Assembly: GCA_934749845.1 (NCBI GenBank)
Contig: CAKVHQ010000005.1
Location: forward strand, 31,950 to 95,949
Length of the DNA stretch: 64,000 nt
Source of the DNA: an uncultured Clostridia bacterium
GTDB taxonomy: Bacteria > Bacillota > Clostridia > Christensenellales > UBA1242
Reading direction: 5' to 3'
Shown in pieces: positions 40,767 through 49,019 of the stretch (the stretch's first letter is position 1; each line of letters begins with the position of its first letter). The notes under the pieces were generated by a model. It searched no databases. It had not been told where the DNA came from and saw only the letters and a list, made by a program, of their open reading frames with translations. A program made the translations under genes and the position numbers.

Positions 40767-41614
40767 TGAATGGAATAATTGTTTTGGACAAACCCAAAGG
40801 AAAATCTTCCAATCAAGTTGTTGGAATGGTTAAGTGTTTTTTTAATCAAAAAAAAGTTGGTCACTTAGGCACTCTTGACCCTATGGCAACGGGAGTTTTG
40901 CCTGTTTGTATTGGAAAAGCGACCAAACTGTTTGACATGTTTTTGTCAAAAACTAAAACATATATTGCCCAATTTACTTTTGGAAAAACAACTGACACCT
41001 TGGATGCTGAAGGAGTAGTGACAGGAGAATGCAACTATGTTCCAACAGAAAAGGAAATTGGGAAAGTTTTAAAAAGTTTTGTTGGCAAACTAGAACAAAT
41101 GCCACCAAAATATTCAGCAAAAAGTGTTAATGGCGTTCGTGCTTACGAATTGTCTAGAAAAGGCATTGAGTTTGAATTAAAACCTAAACAGATTGAAATT
41201 TTTAGGTTTGAATTAACTAAAGCAATTTCAAGCAATGTTTTTGAATTCTTGATTGATTGCTCGAGTGGAACTTATATCAGGGCTTTAGCACGAGATTTGG
41301 GCTTGAAATGTGGTAGTCTTGCATACATGAGTGAACTACGACGAATAAGAGCCGGTCAGTTTGATATTGAAATGTCCGTTAGCCCAGAAAATATGAGTGC
41401 ATCAAATGTTATTGGACTTGAACAAGTTTTAAGCGATTTTGAAAAAATAAGCGTTGATGATAAATTTTATGATAAACTTAAAAATGGGAATAGTATAAAA
41501 GTGTCTATTGGCAACAAAACTAATTTATTAGTTTATTGCAAATCAAAACTTTTTGGAATAGGTCAGTGCTGCGATAATGTTTTGAAAGTAACAACAAATT
41601 TGTTTGAAGATTAG
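40766..41614 (+). CDS. truB: tRNA pseudouridine-55 synthase TruB
   Basis: 282 aa. Motifs: GIIVLDKPKGKSSNQVV, KVGHLGTLDPMATGVLPVCIGKATKL (catalytic Asp in LDP) and CSSGTYIRALARDLG. It modifies U55 in the tRNA T-loop. ribF, the usual next gene, is replaced by an endonuclease IV-like gene. Confidence 0.96.
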   Translation: MNGIIVLDKPKGKSSNQVVGMVKCFFNQKKVGHLGTLDPMATGVLPVCIGKATKLFDMFLSKTKTYIAQFTFGKTTDTLDAEGVVTGECNYVPTEKEIGKVLKSFVGKLEQMPPKYSAKSVNGVRAYELSRKGIEFELKPKQIEIFRFELTKAISSNVFEFLIDCSSGTYIRALARDLGLKCGSLAYMSELRRIRAGQFDIEMSVSPENMSASNVIGLEQVLSDFEKISVDDKFYDKLKNGNSIKVSIGNKTNLLVYCKSKLFGIGQCCDNVLKVTTNLFED

Positions 41615-41622
41615 GAGGAAAA

Positions 41623-42483
41623 ATGGTTAAGTTTGGACCATCAGGAAATAGTCAAATTTTTTATGATGCTGGAAATAAATCGTCAATTCAAGCACCAAAA
41701 TTTTTGAAAGAGCACGGATTAACTTGCTACGAATATTCGTTTGGAAGGGGCTTTACTATAGGGGAAGAAAAAGCCAAAATTCTTGGAGATGAAGCACTAA
41801 AAAATGATATATTGGTTAGTGTGCATTCTCCTTACTACATTAACTTGGCAAACGGCAATGACGAAACCATACCTAAAAACATAAATTACATTTTTAAAAG
41901 TTTGGATTATTTGAAAATGTTTAATGGAAAAAAGTGTGTTGTCCACACGGGTAGCCAAAATAAATTAACTAGAGCCGAAGCACTTAATAATTGTTTTAGG
42001 CAAATGGATAAAGTTCTTGAGCACTATTATCTTAACAACTATGATGGCTTATTTATCTGCCCAGAAACCATGGGAAAATCTCAACAAATTGGCTCCGTTG
42101 ACGAAGTTTTGGAGTTATGCTCGAAAGATAAATGCTTAATTCCAACTTTCGATTTTGGACACATAAATGCCGTAACTCAAGGCACCTTAAAAACCAAAGA
42201 CGATTATAGAAAAATTTTGGATAAATGCTTTGATAAACTTGGAGAATATAAAACAAAGAACATTCACATACATTTTTCAAAAATTGAATATTCAAACAAA
42301 GGCGAAATTAGACATTTAACGCTTGAAGATACGCAATATGGTCCAGAATTCGAGCCACTTGCAGAACTGATTTGTGAGTATGATTTAACACCTACGATAA
42401 TTAGCGAAAGCAAAGGAACGATGATGGAAGACGCTATGAAACTTAAACAAATTTATGATAGCGTCAAAAGCAGTAAAATCTAG
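41623..42483 (+). CDS. Endonuclease IV-like TIM-barrel protein
   Basis: 286 aa, AP endonuclease family 2 fold. Most zinc ligands of endonuclease IV can be placed: VHSPYYINLA (H), VVHTG (H), CPETMG (E), FDFGH (D and H), IHIHFSK (H) and ISES (E). The DRH motif reads IRH (GEIRHLTLED), so one Asp ligand appears lost, and the usual C-terminal LETP reads ESKG. It could be a diverged DNA-repair enzyme or a related sugar-phosphate isomerase-type protein. Ribosome site AGGAGG. Confidence 0.8.
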   Translation: MVKFGPSGNSQIFYDAGNKSSIQAPKFLKEHGLTCYEYSFGRGFTIGEEKAKILGDEALKNDILVSVHSPYYINLANGNDETIPKNINYIFKSLDYLKMFNGKKCVVHTGSQNKLTRAEALNNCFRQMDKVLEHYYLNNYDGLFICPETMGKSQQIGSVDEVLELCSKDKCLIPTFDFGHINAVTQGTLKTKDDYRKILDKCFDKLGEYKTKNIHIHFSKIEYSNKGEIRHLTLEDTQYGPEFEPLAELICEYDLTPTIISESKGTMMEDAMKLKQIYDSVKSSKI

Positions 42484-42513
42484 TTGACAAACTGCCACTA
42501 AAATAGTTATACT
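42484..42513 (+). promoter_or_regulatory. Promoter of efp
   Basis: TTGACA, 18-nt spacer, TATACT, directly after the preceding stop codon. Leader of about 36 nt with GGGAG. Confidence 0.75.
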
Positions 42514-42555
42514 TTAATGTATTAGAAAATTAAAATACTAAGGGAGATATATCTA

Positions 42556-43110
42556 ATGACAACAGGAGATTTAAAAATTGGAAGCACATTTATAATGGAT
42601 AACAACATTTATGTTGTTGTTGAATGGCAACATGTTTGTCAACCAAGACTTGCAGCATTTATTCGTGGTAGAATTAAAAATGTTGAAACAGGTCAAGTGC
42701 TTGAAAGAAACTTTAAAACAAACGAAAAAGTTGATGAAGCCGTTATTGAAAAAAGAGAAATGCAATACCTTTATAACGATGGCGAACTTTACTACTTTAT
42801 GGACAAGGAAAATTTTGAACAAATTCCTTTGAATAAAGCAGATTGCCAAGACGCTTTAAGATTTATTGTTGAGAATATGGATGTAACAATTAACTCATGC
42901 AATGGCAGAGTAATTTCAGTAACACCACCACTTTTTGTTGAACTTAACATCACAGAATGTGAACCAGCAGTTCAAGGCGACACAAGCAAATCCGCAATGA
43001 AACCTGCTAAACTTGAAACAGGTCTTGAAATTAAAGTTCCACTTTTCGTTAACCAAGGCGATAGAGTTCGAATCGACACAAGAACAGCAGAATATATGGA
43101 AAGAGTATAA
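42556..43110 (+). CDS. efp: Elongation factor P
   Basis: A 184-aa three-barrel protein that relieves stalling at polyproline. KOW-like N-domain, with the tip loop reading WQHVCQPRLAAFIRG instead of the usual HVKPGKGxAFVR. The position of the modifiable Lys/Arg in the PGKG loop therefore reads CQPRLAA, with the tip residue apparently Arg. The central domain contains RNFKTNEKVDEAVIEKREMQYLYNDG and the C-terminal domain GDTSKSAMKPAKLETGLEIKVPLFVNQGDRVRIDTRTAEYMERV. Full length. Two terminators follow. Confidence 0.95.
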   Translation: MTTGDLKIGSTFIMDNNIYVVVEWQHVCQPRLAAFIRGRIKNVETGQVLERNFKTNEKVDEAVIEKREMQYLYNDGELYYFMDKENFEQIPLNKADCQDALRFIVENMDVTINSCNGRVISVTPPLFVELNITECEPAVQGDTSKSAMKPAKLETGLEIKVPLFVNQGDRVRIDTRTAEYMERV

Positions 43111-43112
43111 AG

Positions 43113-43134
43113 AAAGAGCAGTTGCTCTTTTTTT
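43113..43134 (+). terminator. First terminator after efp
   Basis: AAAGAGCA/TGCTCTTT stem, then T-run. Confidence 0.85.
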
Positions 43135-43146
43135 GTTTAATGGTTG

Positions 43147-43177
43147 GGCAATTCCTAATAGGGATTGCCTTTTTTTA
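43147..43177 (+). terminator. Second terminator after efp
   Basis: GGCAATTCC/GGGATTGCC stem with loop TAATA, then seven T. This double barrier insulates the sporulation operon. The stretch to 43275 holds its promoter region, with a possible sporulation-type -10 (CATAGATAT, 43247) but no clear match. Confidence 0.85.
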
Positions 43178-43275
43178 TGCAAATTAACCATCAGGATTTT
43201 TGTACCATTTTTAGACTTTTTTCGCTAGTCTAGATTTTTTTGTTAACTCATAGATATATGTAAGGAGAATGGGGG

Positions 43276-44187
43276 ATGCTTGAAAAAATTGTTCCGCCAC
43301 AACTAGTTGATGCGATTGAACGATTAAACTATTCTAGTTTGCAGGAAATACGCTTAAGAGTTAACAAGCCAACAGTTGTGATGATGAATGGTAAAAGTTA
43401 TTATTTGGGCATAAGTGGTTTAGTGAATGAAAGAAAAAAAGCATATTTTTGCGATGCAGATGACTTGCAGAATATTTTGCTTCAAGCATCAAACCACTCT
43501 TTGTACGCAATAAACGAGCAATTAAAGCAGGGATTTGTTGGACTTAACGATGGAATTAGGCTTGGTGTTACTGGACAAGTTGTAAGTGAAAACGGAAAAC
43601 TTGTTACCATGAAAAATTTTAGCGGGATAAATGTTAGAATACCGCACGAAATTAAGGGGTTCGGCGAAAAAATAATAGATTTGCTGTTTGAAAATGACCG
43701 ATTTTTAAACACACTGATAATTTCTCCGCCGGCAGTTGGCAAAACAACGCTTTTAAGAGATTTAATTAGAATAATTTCAGGACAATTCTATGCAAAAAAA
43801 GTTCTTGTTGTTGACGAAAGAAATGAGTTGTCGGCAACTATAAACGCAAAATCACAAATGGATTTAGGCGATTTTAGCGATGTTGTTGTGGATAGCACTA
43901 AAGAATTTGGCTTTTATAATGGTATTCGCTCAATGAACCCAGATATTATCGCTACAGATGAAATTGGAAGCCAAGCAGATTGTAATGTTTTGGAGTATGC
44001 TGGAACTTGTGGAGTGAAAATTTTAGCCACTATTCATGCAGAAAATTTGGAGCAATTAAAGAACAAAATTCAACTTGAAAAAATTTTGAAATTAAAAATA
44101 TTTGAACGATTTGTATTTTTAAAAAAAGTGGCTGGAATGCCCGAAATTGCTGAAGTTTTAGATAGAAATTTTGAAAAAATTTTTTGA
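43276..44187 (+). CDS. spoIIIAA: Stage III sporulation protein AA (ATPase)
   Basis: A 303-aa secretion-type ATPase with Walker A SPPAVGKTTLLRDL (about 153), the VVDERNE Walker B-like segment and LATIHAEN. It powers the SpoIIIA-SpoIIQ channel between mother cell and forespore. Ribosome site AAGGAG plus GGGGG. First gene of a complete eight-gene operon. Confidence 0.96.
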   Translation: MLEKIVPPQLVDAIERLNYSSLQEIRLRVNKPTVVMMNGKSYYLGISGLVNERKKAYFCDADDLQNILLQASNHSLYAINEQLKQGFVGLNDGIRLGVTGQVVSENGKLVTMKNFSGINVRIPHEIKGFGEKIIDLLFENDRFLNTLIISPPAVGKTTLLRDLIRIISGQFYAKKVLVVDERNELSATINAKSQMDLGDFSDVVVDSTKEFGFYNGIRSMNPDIIATDEIGSQADCNVLEYAGTCGVKILATIHAENLEQLKNKIQLEKILKLKIFERFVFLKKVAGMPEIAEVLDRNFEKIF

Positions 44188-44198
44188 TAAAGGTGTTT

Positions 44199-44699
44199 AT
44201 GATAAAGTTAATTTTAATCTTAATTTTATGTTCTTTAATTTTGTTTGTAGCCTACAAAATTTTTATTTACTACAAATCAAGAAAAAATTTTTATGAAAAT
44301 TGCTGTGATTTTTGTACAAATTTGCAAGCAAAAATTTCCTATCTAAAAAAGGATATTTTGGGCGTTTTAAATGAAAAAAATAGTTATGGTAAGGATTTTA
44401 ATAAACTACTAGACTCATATAAAAAATGCTTGAATGATTTGTCAAATTTTGACGAAAATTTGAAAAGTGATATTGATAAGTTGGTAATTTTAAAACAGGA
44501 TGAAAAAGATAAAATTTTTACATTTTTATCCATACTTGGCAAAAGTAGTGAACAGGAGCAAATAACTCAAATTTTGAATTTTAAGCAAAATTTTATTCAA
44601 AATTTAGACCAAGCAAAAATAGATAATTCAAAATATGGGGGATTATCTATGAAAATGGGGCTTTTAATTGCCTTAACCATTGTTGTTATATTTATATAA
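44199..44699 (+). CDS. spoIIIAB: Stage III sporulation protein AB
   Basis: 166 aa; hydrophobic segments at both ends (LILILILCSLILFVAYKIF and MGLLIALTIVVIFI) with a helical middle, like type II secretion GspF-related SpoIIIAB. The start at ATG 44199 with AAAGGTG upstream is chosen over the in-frame TTG at 44184 within the spoIIIAA stop region. An 80-bp palindrome-rich gap follows. Confidence 0.9.
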   Translation: MIKLILILILCSLILFVAYKIFIYYKSRKNFYENCCDFCTNLQAKISYLKKDILGVLNEKNSYGKDFNKLLDSYKKCLNDLSNFDENLKSDIDKLVILKQDEKDKIFTFLSILGKSSEQEQITQILNFKQNFIQNLDQAKIDNSKYGGLSMKMGLLIALTIVVIFI

Positions 44700-44722
44700 C
44701 TTTAAACAGACGAAAAAAGTGG

Positions 44723-44765
44723 AGTACTATGCAATTTGCATAATACTTTGCGTAGTACTATGCAA
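44723..44765. repeat. Tandem GCATAGTACTATGC-type palindromes inside the spoIIIA operon
   Basis: Two adjacent imperfect palindromes: AGTACTATGCAA with TTGCATAATACT (44723-44747, one mismatch), then TTGCGTAGTACTATGCAA (44748-44765, one mismatch). The same unit occurs at 60568-60605. No T-run follows, so they are not terminators. They could be protein-binding sites or small mobile palindromes. Confidence 0.7.
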
Positions 44766-44779
44766 AACAGGAGGGAAAC

Positions 44780-44983
44780 ATGGGGGTTGAAATAATATTT
44801 AAAATCGCGGGAATTGGAATTTTAACTGCTGTTGTTAATCAAGTTTTAAAGTATGCAGGCAAGGACGAAATTGCCACTTTAACTACACTTGCTGGTGTTA
44901 TAGTTGTCCTGCTTATGATAGTCAACCTAATAAGCGATTTATTTACTACTGTTAAAGGACTATTTTCGCTGGTTATTATCTAG
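44780..44983 (+). CDS. spoIIIAC: Stage III sporulation protein AC
   Basis: A 67-aa, two-helix membrane protein (IIFKIAGIGILTAVVNQVLK; TTLAGVIVVLLMIVNLISDLF), the size and pattern of SpoIIIAC. Ribosome site AGGAGGG. Confidence 0.93.
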   Translation: MGVEIIFKIAGIGILTAVVNQVLKYAGKDEIATLTTLAGVIVVLLMIVNLISDLFTTVKGLFSLVII

Positions 44984-44989
44984 TTTTAT

Positions 44990-45376
44990 ATGGAAATTTT
45001 CAAAATTATTTTAGTTGCTTTAATAACCGTGGTGGCAAGCGTAATTTTAAAGCAGCTTAAGCCAGAAATGACCATTTTTGTGTCTATTGCGGGTGGCATT
45101 GTTATTATTTTGATGCTTGTTAACAGTGTTTCAAATGTTTTTGATGGCTTTAGAAGTTTAATGACAAAAACTGGAGTTAATTCATCACTTTTTAAAAGTG
45201 TTTTAAAGGTGGTTGGAATAGGCTACATAACCGAGTTTGGAGCAAGTATTTGTAAAGATGCAGGGGTGGCTTCGATTGCGGATAAAGTCATGTTTGCGGG
45301 CAAGATTTGTATTTTGCTTTTGTGCATGCCAATCGTAAATAATTTGCTTGAAATTATAATAGGAATTATGCCATGA
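44990..45376 (+). CDS. spoIIIAD: Stage III sporulation protein AD
   Basis: A 128-aa polytopic membrane protein, homologous in its first half to SpoIIIAC (IIL..LITVVASVILKQLKPE; FVSIAGGIVIILMLVN). It has no clear ribosome site, 6 nt after spoIIIAC, so it is probably translationally coupled. It overlaps spoIIIAE by 4 nt. Confidence 0.92.
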   Translation: MEIFKIILVALITVVASVILKQLKPEMTIFVSIAGGIVIILMLVNSVSNVFDGFRSLMTKTGVNSSLFKSVLKVVGIGYITEFGASICKDAGVASIADKVMFAGKICILLLCMPIVNNLLEIIIGIMP

Positions 45377-46581
45377 AATATAGTTGTAAAAGGCTAAAAA
45401 CCAAGCGGATTTTGATTGTTCTAATCATATTATTTATGATTAGTTCTTTTGTTTTGCCTCCGTTTTTTTCTAAAAATGTAACCGCACTTGATACGGATAA
45501 CAATAAAATAGAAGACTATGTTGACGACCAAATAAAAGATATTGATTTTGGCGACTTTGAAAAAATTTTAAACCAACTGGATGATCAACAAAAAAATGCT
45601 TTTGGTGAAAGTTTTGCGGTTAAAATTAAAAAAATTTTATCTGGCGAAACACAGGTGAATTTTGCTTCACTTGGAAGTGCACTTTTAAGCGTGTTTTCTA
45701 AAGATATTGCTGCAATTTTGCCAGTCTTATGCAGTTTGATTGGTATAGGGATTTTGTCAAGCATAATTACGCAGTCAAGTTACTCAACAGATAAAAGTGT
45801 TGCCGAAATTGTGCATTTTGTGTGCTTTGGAATAATAGTAACGATAGTTTTTGCTTCTGTGGCTAACATAATTAAATTAACATCTAACACGCTGTCGGTA
45901 ATTAAAGCCCAAATGGAAGTCGGCTTCCCGATTTTGCTAACGCTTATGACGGCTTTAGGCTCTGTTGTGTCGGTTAGTGTTTATCAACCAGTTGTGGCAA
46001 TTTTATCTGGCTCAATCATGACCATTTTCAGTAATTTTGTTATGCCTTTATTTATATTTTGCTTGGTTTTTACAGTTGCTGGGAATTTATCAAACAATGT
46101 TAAATTAAATAAGTTTTCGCAACTATTTATGAACATTTTTAAATGGACGATAGGTATTGTTTTTACGCTATTTTCTTCGCTTTTAGTTGTTCAGGGAATA
46201 ACCGCCGGAAGTTATGACGGACTTTCTATTAGAACTACGAAATACGCTATGAAAAGTTACATTCCTTTTGTTGGTTCGTATTTGTCGGACGGACTTAATT
46301 TGATACTTACAAGCAGTATGTTAATAAAAAACTCAATCGGGCTTGGATGCTTGATTTTGCTTGCTATTACTGTGCTTGCTCCAATAATTAAAATTTTAGT
46401 TCTTAAACTTGCACTAGCGCTAGCGTCTAGCATACTAGAGCCAATATGCGATAAAAAGATATGCGACTTTTTGTCTGGCGTTTCAAAATGTCTTTCTATG
46501 CTTGTTGCAACAATATGTTCAATAGCGTTTGCTTATTTAATTACAACTGGGCTTATTATGTGCAGTGGAAATTTGGTTTAG
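45373..46581 (+). CDS. spoIIIAE: Stage III sporulation protein AE
   Basis: 402 aa. N-terminal signal-like helix (ILIVLIILFMISSFVLPPFF), an acidic outer segment, then about seven or eight hydrophobic helices, as expected of SpoIIIAE, the large polytopic component of the channel. Starts inside the spoIIIAD stop (ATGA). Confidence 0.94.
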   Translation: MKYSCKRLKTKRILIVLIILFMISSFVLPPFFSKNVTALDTDNNKIEDYVDDQIKDIDFGDFEKILNQLDDQQKNAFGESFAVKIKKILSGETQVNFASLGSALLSVFSKDIAAILPVLCSLIGIGILSSIITQSSYSTDKSVAEIVHFVCFGIIVTIVFASVANIIKLTSNTLSVIKAQMEVGFPILLTLMTALGSVVSVSVYQPVVAILSGSIMTIFSNFVMPLFIFCLVFTVAGNLSNNVKLNKFSQLFMNIFKWTIGIVFTLFSSLLVVQGITAGSYDGLSIRTTKYAMKSYIPFVGSYLSDGLNLILTSSMLIKNSIGLGCLILLAITVLAPIIKILVLKLALALASSILEPICDKKICDFLSGVSKCLSMLVATICSIAFAYLITTGLIMCSGNLV

Positions 46582-46589
46582 GAGGGAAT

Positions 46590-47072
46590 ATGAGTGGCTA
46601 TTTGCTATCTATTATAGGTGTTGTGGTGCTTGGGGTTTTGGTGGATTTAGTCCTTCCAAGCGGGCAAATGAACAAATATGTTAAGTCTATGTTTGGCATT
46701 TTTACGATACTTGTTATTATTTCTCCCGTGCCAAAACTATTAAACCAAAATTTCGATTTTTCTAAACTTTTTTACAACGAGGCAAGCACGACTATAGACC
46801 AAGATTTTTTAACGGTTACTAACAAAAAAATAGTTGAACAACTGGAAATAAGTGTTGAGAAAAGTTGCGAAAATTCGGGATATAAGCAAGTAAAGTGCGA
46901 AATTGAAAGTATTTTGGAAAACAACAAAATTGTTATTAAAAAAGTTTCTTTAAATTTGAAAAATATGGTTATTAGCCAAGATCAGCCGCATATAAATAAG
47001 TATACCGAAATTGTACAGGCTGTTAAGCAAGTGGTGAATGTTGAAAAGGAGCAGATTATTTTCAATGAGTGA
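46590..47072 (+). CDS. spoIIIAF: Stage III sporulation protein AF
   Basis: 160 aa with two N-terminal membrane helices (LLSIIGVVVLGVLVDLVLP; MFGIFTILVIISPV) and a soluble C-terminal ring-building domain. The start at 46590 follows TAGGAGGG directly; a longer in-frame version reaching back to 46461 into spoIIIAE is rejected. Confidence 0.92.
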   Translation: MSGYLLSIIGVVVLGVLVDLVLPSGQMNKYVKSMFGIFTILVIISPVPKLLNQNFDFSKLFYNEASTTIDQDFLTVTNKKIVEQLEISVEKSCENSGYKQVKCEIESILENNKIVIKKVSLNLKNMVISQDQPHINKYTEIVQAVKQVVNVEKEQIIFNE

Positions 47073-47640
47073 AGACAAAAAACAGAAAGGTTTATTGAAA
47101 TCCATAAGCGAATTGTCTTTTGTGAAAAAGTTGAAAAGCATTAAGCATATTGAAATAATAATAGTTGTTATCTTTATTTTAATTTTGCTTTTAATTTGCT
47201 TCAGCGGGAATGGTGTTTTTGGGTTTTTAAAAACTTCTAAAACAACAAGCGAAACACAAACTTCAACCACTTATATTAACACAACCGAATATGTTTCGAG
47301 CATAGAAACTAAACTTGAAAATTTACTCTCTGGAATTAAAGGGGCAGGTAATGTTAAAGTTATGGTTTCAATAGACAGTTCGGTTGAACTAAAATTTGCA
47401 ACAGATGAAGTTATTACAACAAACGGTCAAAAAACAGAAACCGAAACGAAAATAATTTTGGTTGAAGTTAACGGCAAAAATGAGCCAATTATAATCAGTG
47501 AAAAATTGCCAAGTGTGACGGGCGTGGTTGTTGTAAGTTCGGGAGCATCGAATACAAAAGTCAAACTGGATATAATTAACGCAATTCAAATCTTGCTTAA
47601 TATTGATTCCAGTCAAATTCAAGTATTTATAGGAAATTAA
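47065..47640 (+). CDS. spoIIIAG: Stage III sporulation protein AG
   Basis: 191 aa; one membrane helix (IEIIIVVIFILILLLICF, about 30-47) and an outer domain of the ring-forming type (LENLLSGIKGAGNVKVMVSIDSS). SpoIIIAG forms the large channel ring in the intermembrane space. Overlaps spoIIIAF by 8 nt; AAGGAG lies 13 nt before this ATG. An alternative ATG at 47038 would add nine residues. Confidence 0.92.
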   Translation: MSEDKKQKGLLKSISELSFVKKLKSIKHIEIIIVVIFILILLLICFSGNGVFGFLKTSKTTSETQTSTTYINTTEYVSSIETKLENLLSGIKGAGNVKVMVSIDSSVELKFATDEVITTNGQKTETETKIILVEVNGKNEPIIISEKLPSVTGVVVVSSGASNTKVKLDIINAIQILLNIDSSQIQVFIGN

Positions 47641-47653
47641 AGGAGAATTTATC

Positions 47654-48124
47654 ATGTTAACAAAAAAGAAAAAGATTATAATCTTGTCTGTAATGGCTGT
47701 TTTATTGGTAGTGACTGGATACTTAAATATTGCTTTGAATCGTGGCGTTGTTGAAACTGGCGGAAATGTTACAACTGCAAACTTCTTTTCAACCTACAGA
47801 AGCGACAGGGAGTCGGTTCGTAGCGAAGAAATTAAATACTACGATGCAATAATTGCAAGTGCCGAATCAAGTGCAGAAGCAAAGGCAAGTGCAGAAACAA
47901 AAAAAGCAGATTTAATTAAGGCTATGGAAACCGAACTTGTAACCGAAGGTTTAATTAAAGCAAAAGGCTTTGAAGATGTTATCGTAACCAGCACAACATC
48001 AAACGTTAAAGTTGTTGTTAAATCGGCAGAATTAACAAAATCTCAAGTGGCTCAAATAGTGGATATTGTTAAGGAACAAACAGGTCTTGCCATAGATTAC
48101 ATTAAAATTATTCCAGTTGAATAG
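47654..48124 (+). CDS. spoIIIAH: Stage III sporulation protein AH
   Basis: 156 aa; N-terminal membrane helix (IIILSVMAVLLVVTGYLNIAL), an alanine/glutamate-rich helix (ESSAEAKASAETKKADLIKAME), and a ring-building domain. Partner of forespore SpoIIQ. Last gene of the operon, with a terminator immediately after. Confidence 0.93.
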   Translation: MLTKKKKIIILSVMAVLLVVTGYLNIALNRGVVETGGNVTTANFFSTYRSDRESVRSEEIKYYDAIIASAESSAEAKASAETKKADLIKAMETELVTEGLIKAKGFEDVIVTSTTSNVKVVVKSAELTKSQVAQIVDIVKEQTGLAIDYIKIIPVE

Positions 48125-48130
48125 CATAAA

Positions 48131-48155
48131 GAACTCGATTTATTCGAGTTTTTTT
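48131..48155 (+). terminator. Terminator of the spoIIIA operon
   Basis: AACTCGA/TCGAGTT stem, loop TTTAT, then seven T. Confidence 0.85.
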
Positions 48156-48186
48156 GTGCTCTTAAATTATAAATTGATTAAATTTA

Positions 48187-48216
48187 TTGCTTAATTTTTT
48201 CTTGTTATGATATAAT
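48187..48216 (+). promoter_or_regulatory. Promoter of the asp23-nusB-xseAB-proS operon
   Basis: TTGCTT, 18-nt spacer, TATAAT extended by TGA. Confidence 0.75.
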
Positions 48217-48238
48217 CATAAAGTTTAGGAGAATAAAT

Positions 48239-48622
48239 ATGGCATTAGAGTTTAATCAAATGGCTTCAAAAAACAATAAAGGAAAAGTGTCTTGCAACAG
48301 AGACATTCTTTTGTCTATTGTAAGTTTGGCAACAAAAGAAATTAACGGAGTTTCTTGCCTTTGCGTTAATTTTGGAAATGGAATTAAAAAACTATTTTCT
48401 AATAACTACACCGAAGGCGTGAAGATAAGTGAAGTGGGCGACGCCATAATGGTTGATATTTACATTAACATTTTGTTTGGCTACTCTGTTTCGGACGTGG
48501 CATTTAGAGTTCAAGAAAATGTTAAAAACGGATTATCTGCTATGGTAGATATAAAAATTGAAAGTATAAATGTTCATGTTTTGGGCGTTGATTTTAAACA
48601 AGAAGGTGAAAAGGTAATTTAA
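48239..48622 (+). CDS. Asp23/Gls24 family protein (YqhY-like)
   Basis: A 127-aa Asp23/DUF322 protein with a conserved ISRDILLSIVSLATKEINGVS-like start, here NRDILLSIVSLATKEINGVS, and YSVSDVAFRVQENVKNGLSAMV. Its place upstream of nusB is that of YqhY, which in Bacillus affects acetyl-CoA carboxylase. Ribosome site TAGGAG. Confidence 0.92.
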   Translation: MALEFNQMASKNNKGKVSCNRDILLSIVSLATKEINGVSCLCVNFGNGIKKLFSNNYTEGVKISEVGDAIMVDIYINILFGYSVSDVAFRVQENVKNGLSAMVDIKIESINVHVLGVDFKQEGEKVI

Positions 48623-48623
48623 C

Positions 48624-49019
48624 ATGAGCAGGATAAAAGCAAGAGAAGCATGCTTCAAACTTATATTTGAATTTGAGTTTTTAAAGCAAAAAAATGAAAT
48701 AACATTGGAAGAATTTTTGTCATCAAAGGAAATAAGTGAAGATGACACTGATTACATTAAATCTATGTATCAAGGAATAATCGACAACGAAGATTATTTA
48801 AACAAAACTATTTCCAGCCACTTAAAAGGCTATACTTTGGAAAGAGTGTTTAAAATAGACTTAGCAATTCTAAAACTTGCCATTTACGAAATAGAGTTTT
48901 TAAAAGAATCGCCGTCGGTTGTTATAAACGAAGCGGTTGAATTATCAAAAAAATATTCAACAGATAATAACTATAAATTTGTAAACGGAGTTTTAGCACA
49001 AATTGTAAAAGGAGAATAA
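48624..49019 (+). CDS. nusB: Transcription antitermination factor NusB
   Basis: 131 aa, all-helical, with RIKAREACFKLIFEFEF at the start and the conserved ER.....D..IL.LAIYE...L...P..V.INEAVELSKKYS block. It binds boxA of rRNA leaders with S10. The stop abuts the xseA ATG. Confidence 0.95.
   Translation: MSRIKAREACFKLIFEFEFLKQKNEITLEEFLSSKEISEDDTDYIKSMYQGIIDNEDYLNKTISSHLKGYTLERVFKIDLAILKLAIYEIEFLKESPSVVINEAVELSKKYSTDNNYKFVNGVLAQIVKGE

Noticed and set aside
43181..43275. A sigma-E promoter for the spoIIIA operon
   Set aside because: A partial -10-like CATAGATAT is present but no matching -35 at the right spacing could be defended, so it is not listed as a feature.
46461..46589. 43-residue in-frame extension of SpoIIIAF into spoIIIAE
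   Set aside because: The internal ATG at 46590 has an excellent ribosome site and gives the normal SpoIIIAF length.
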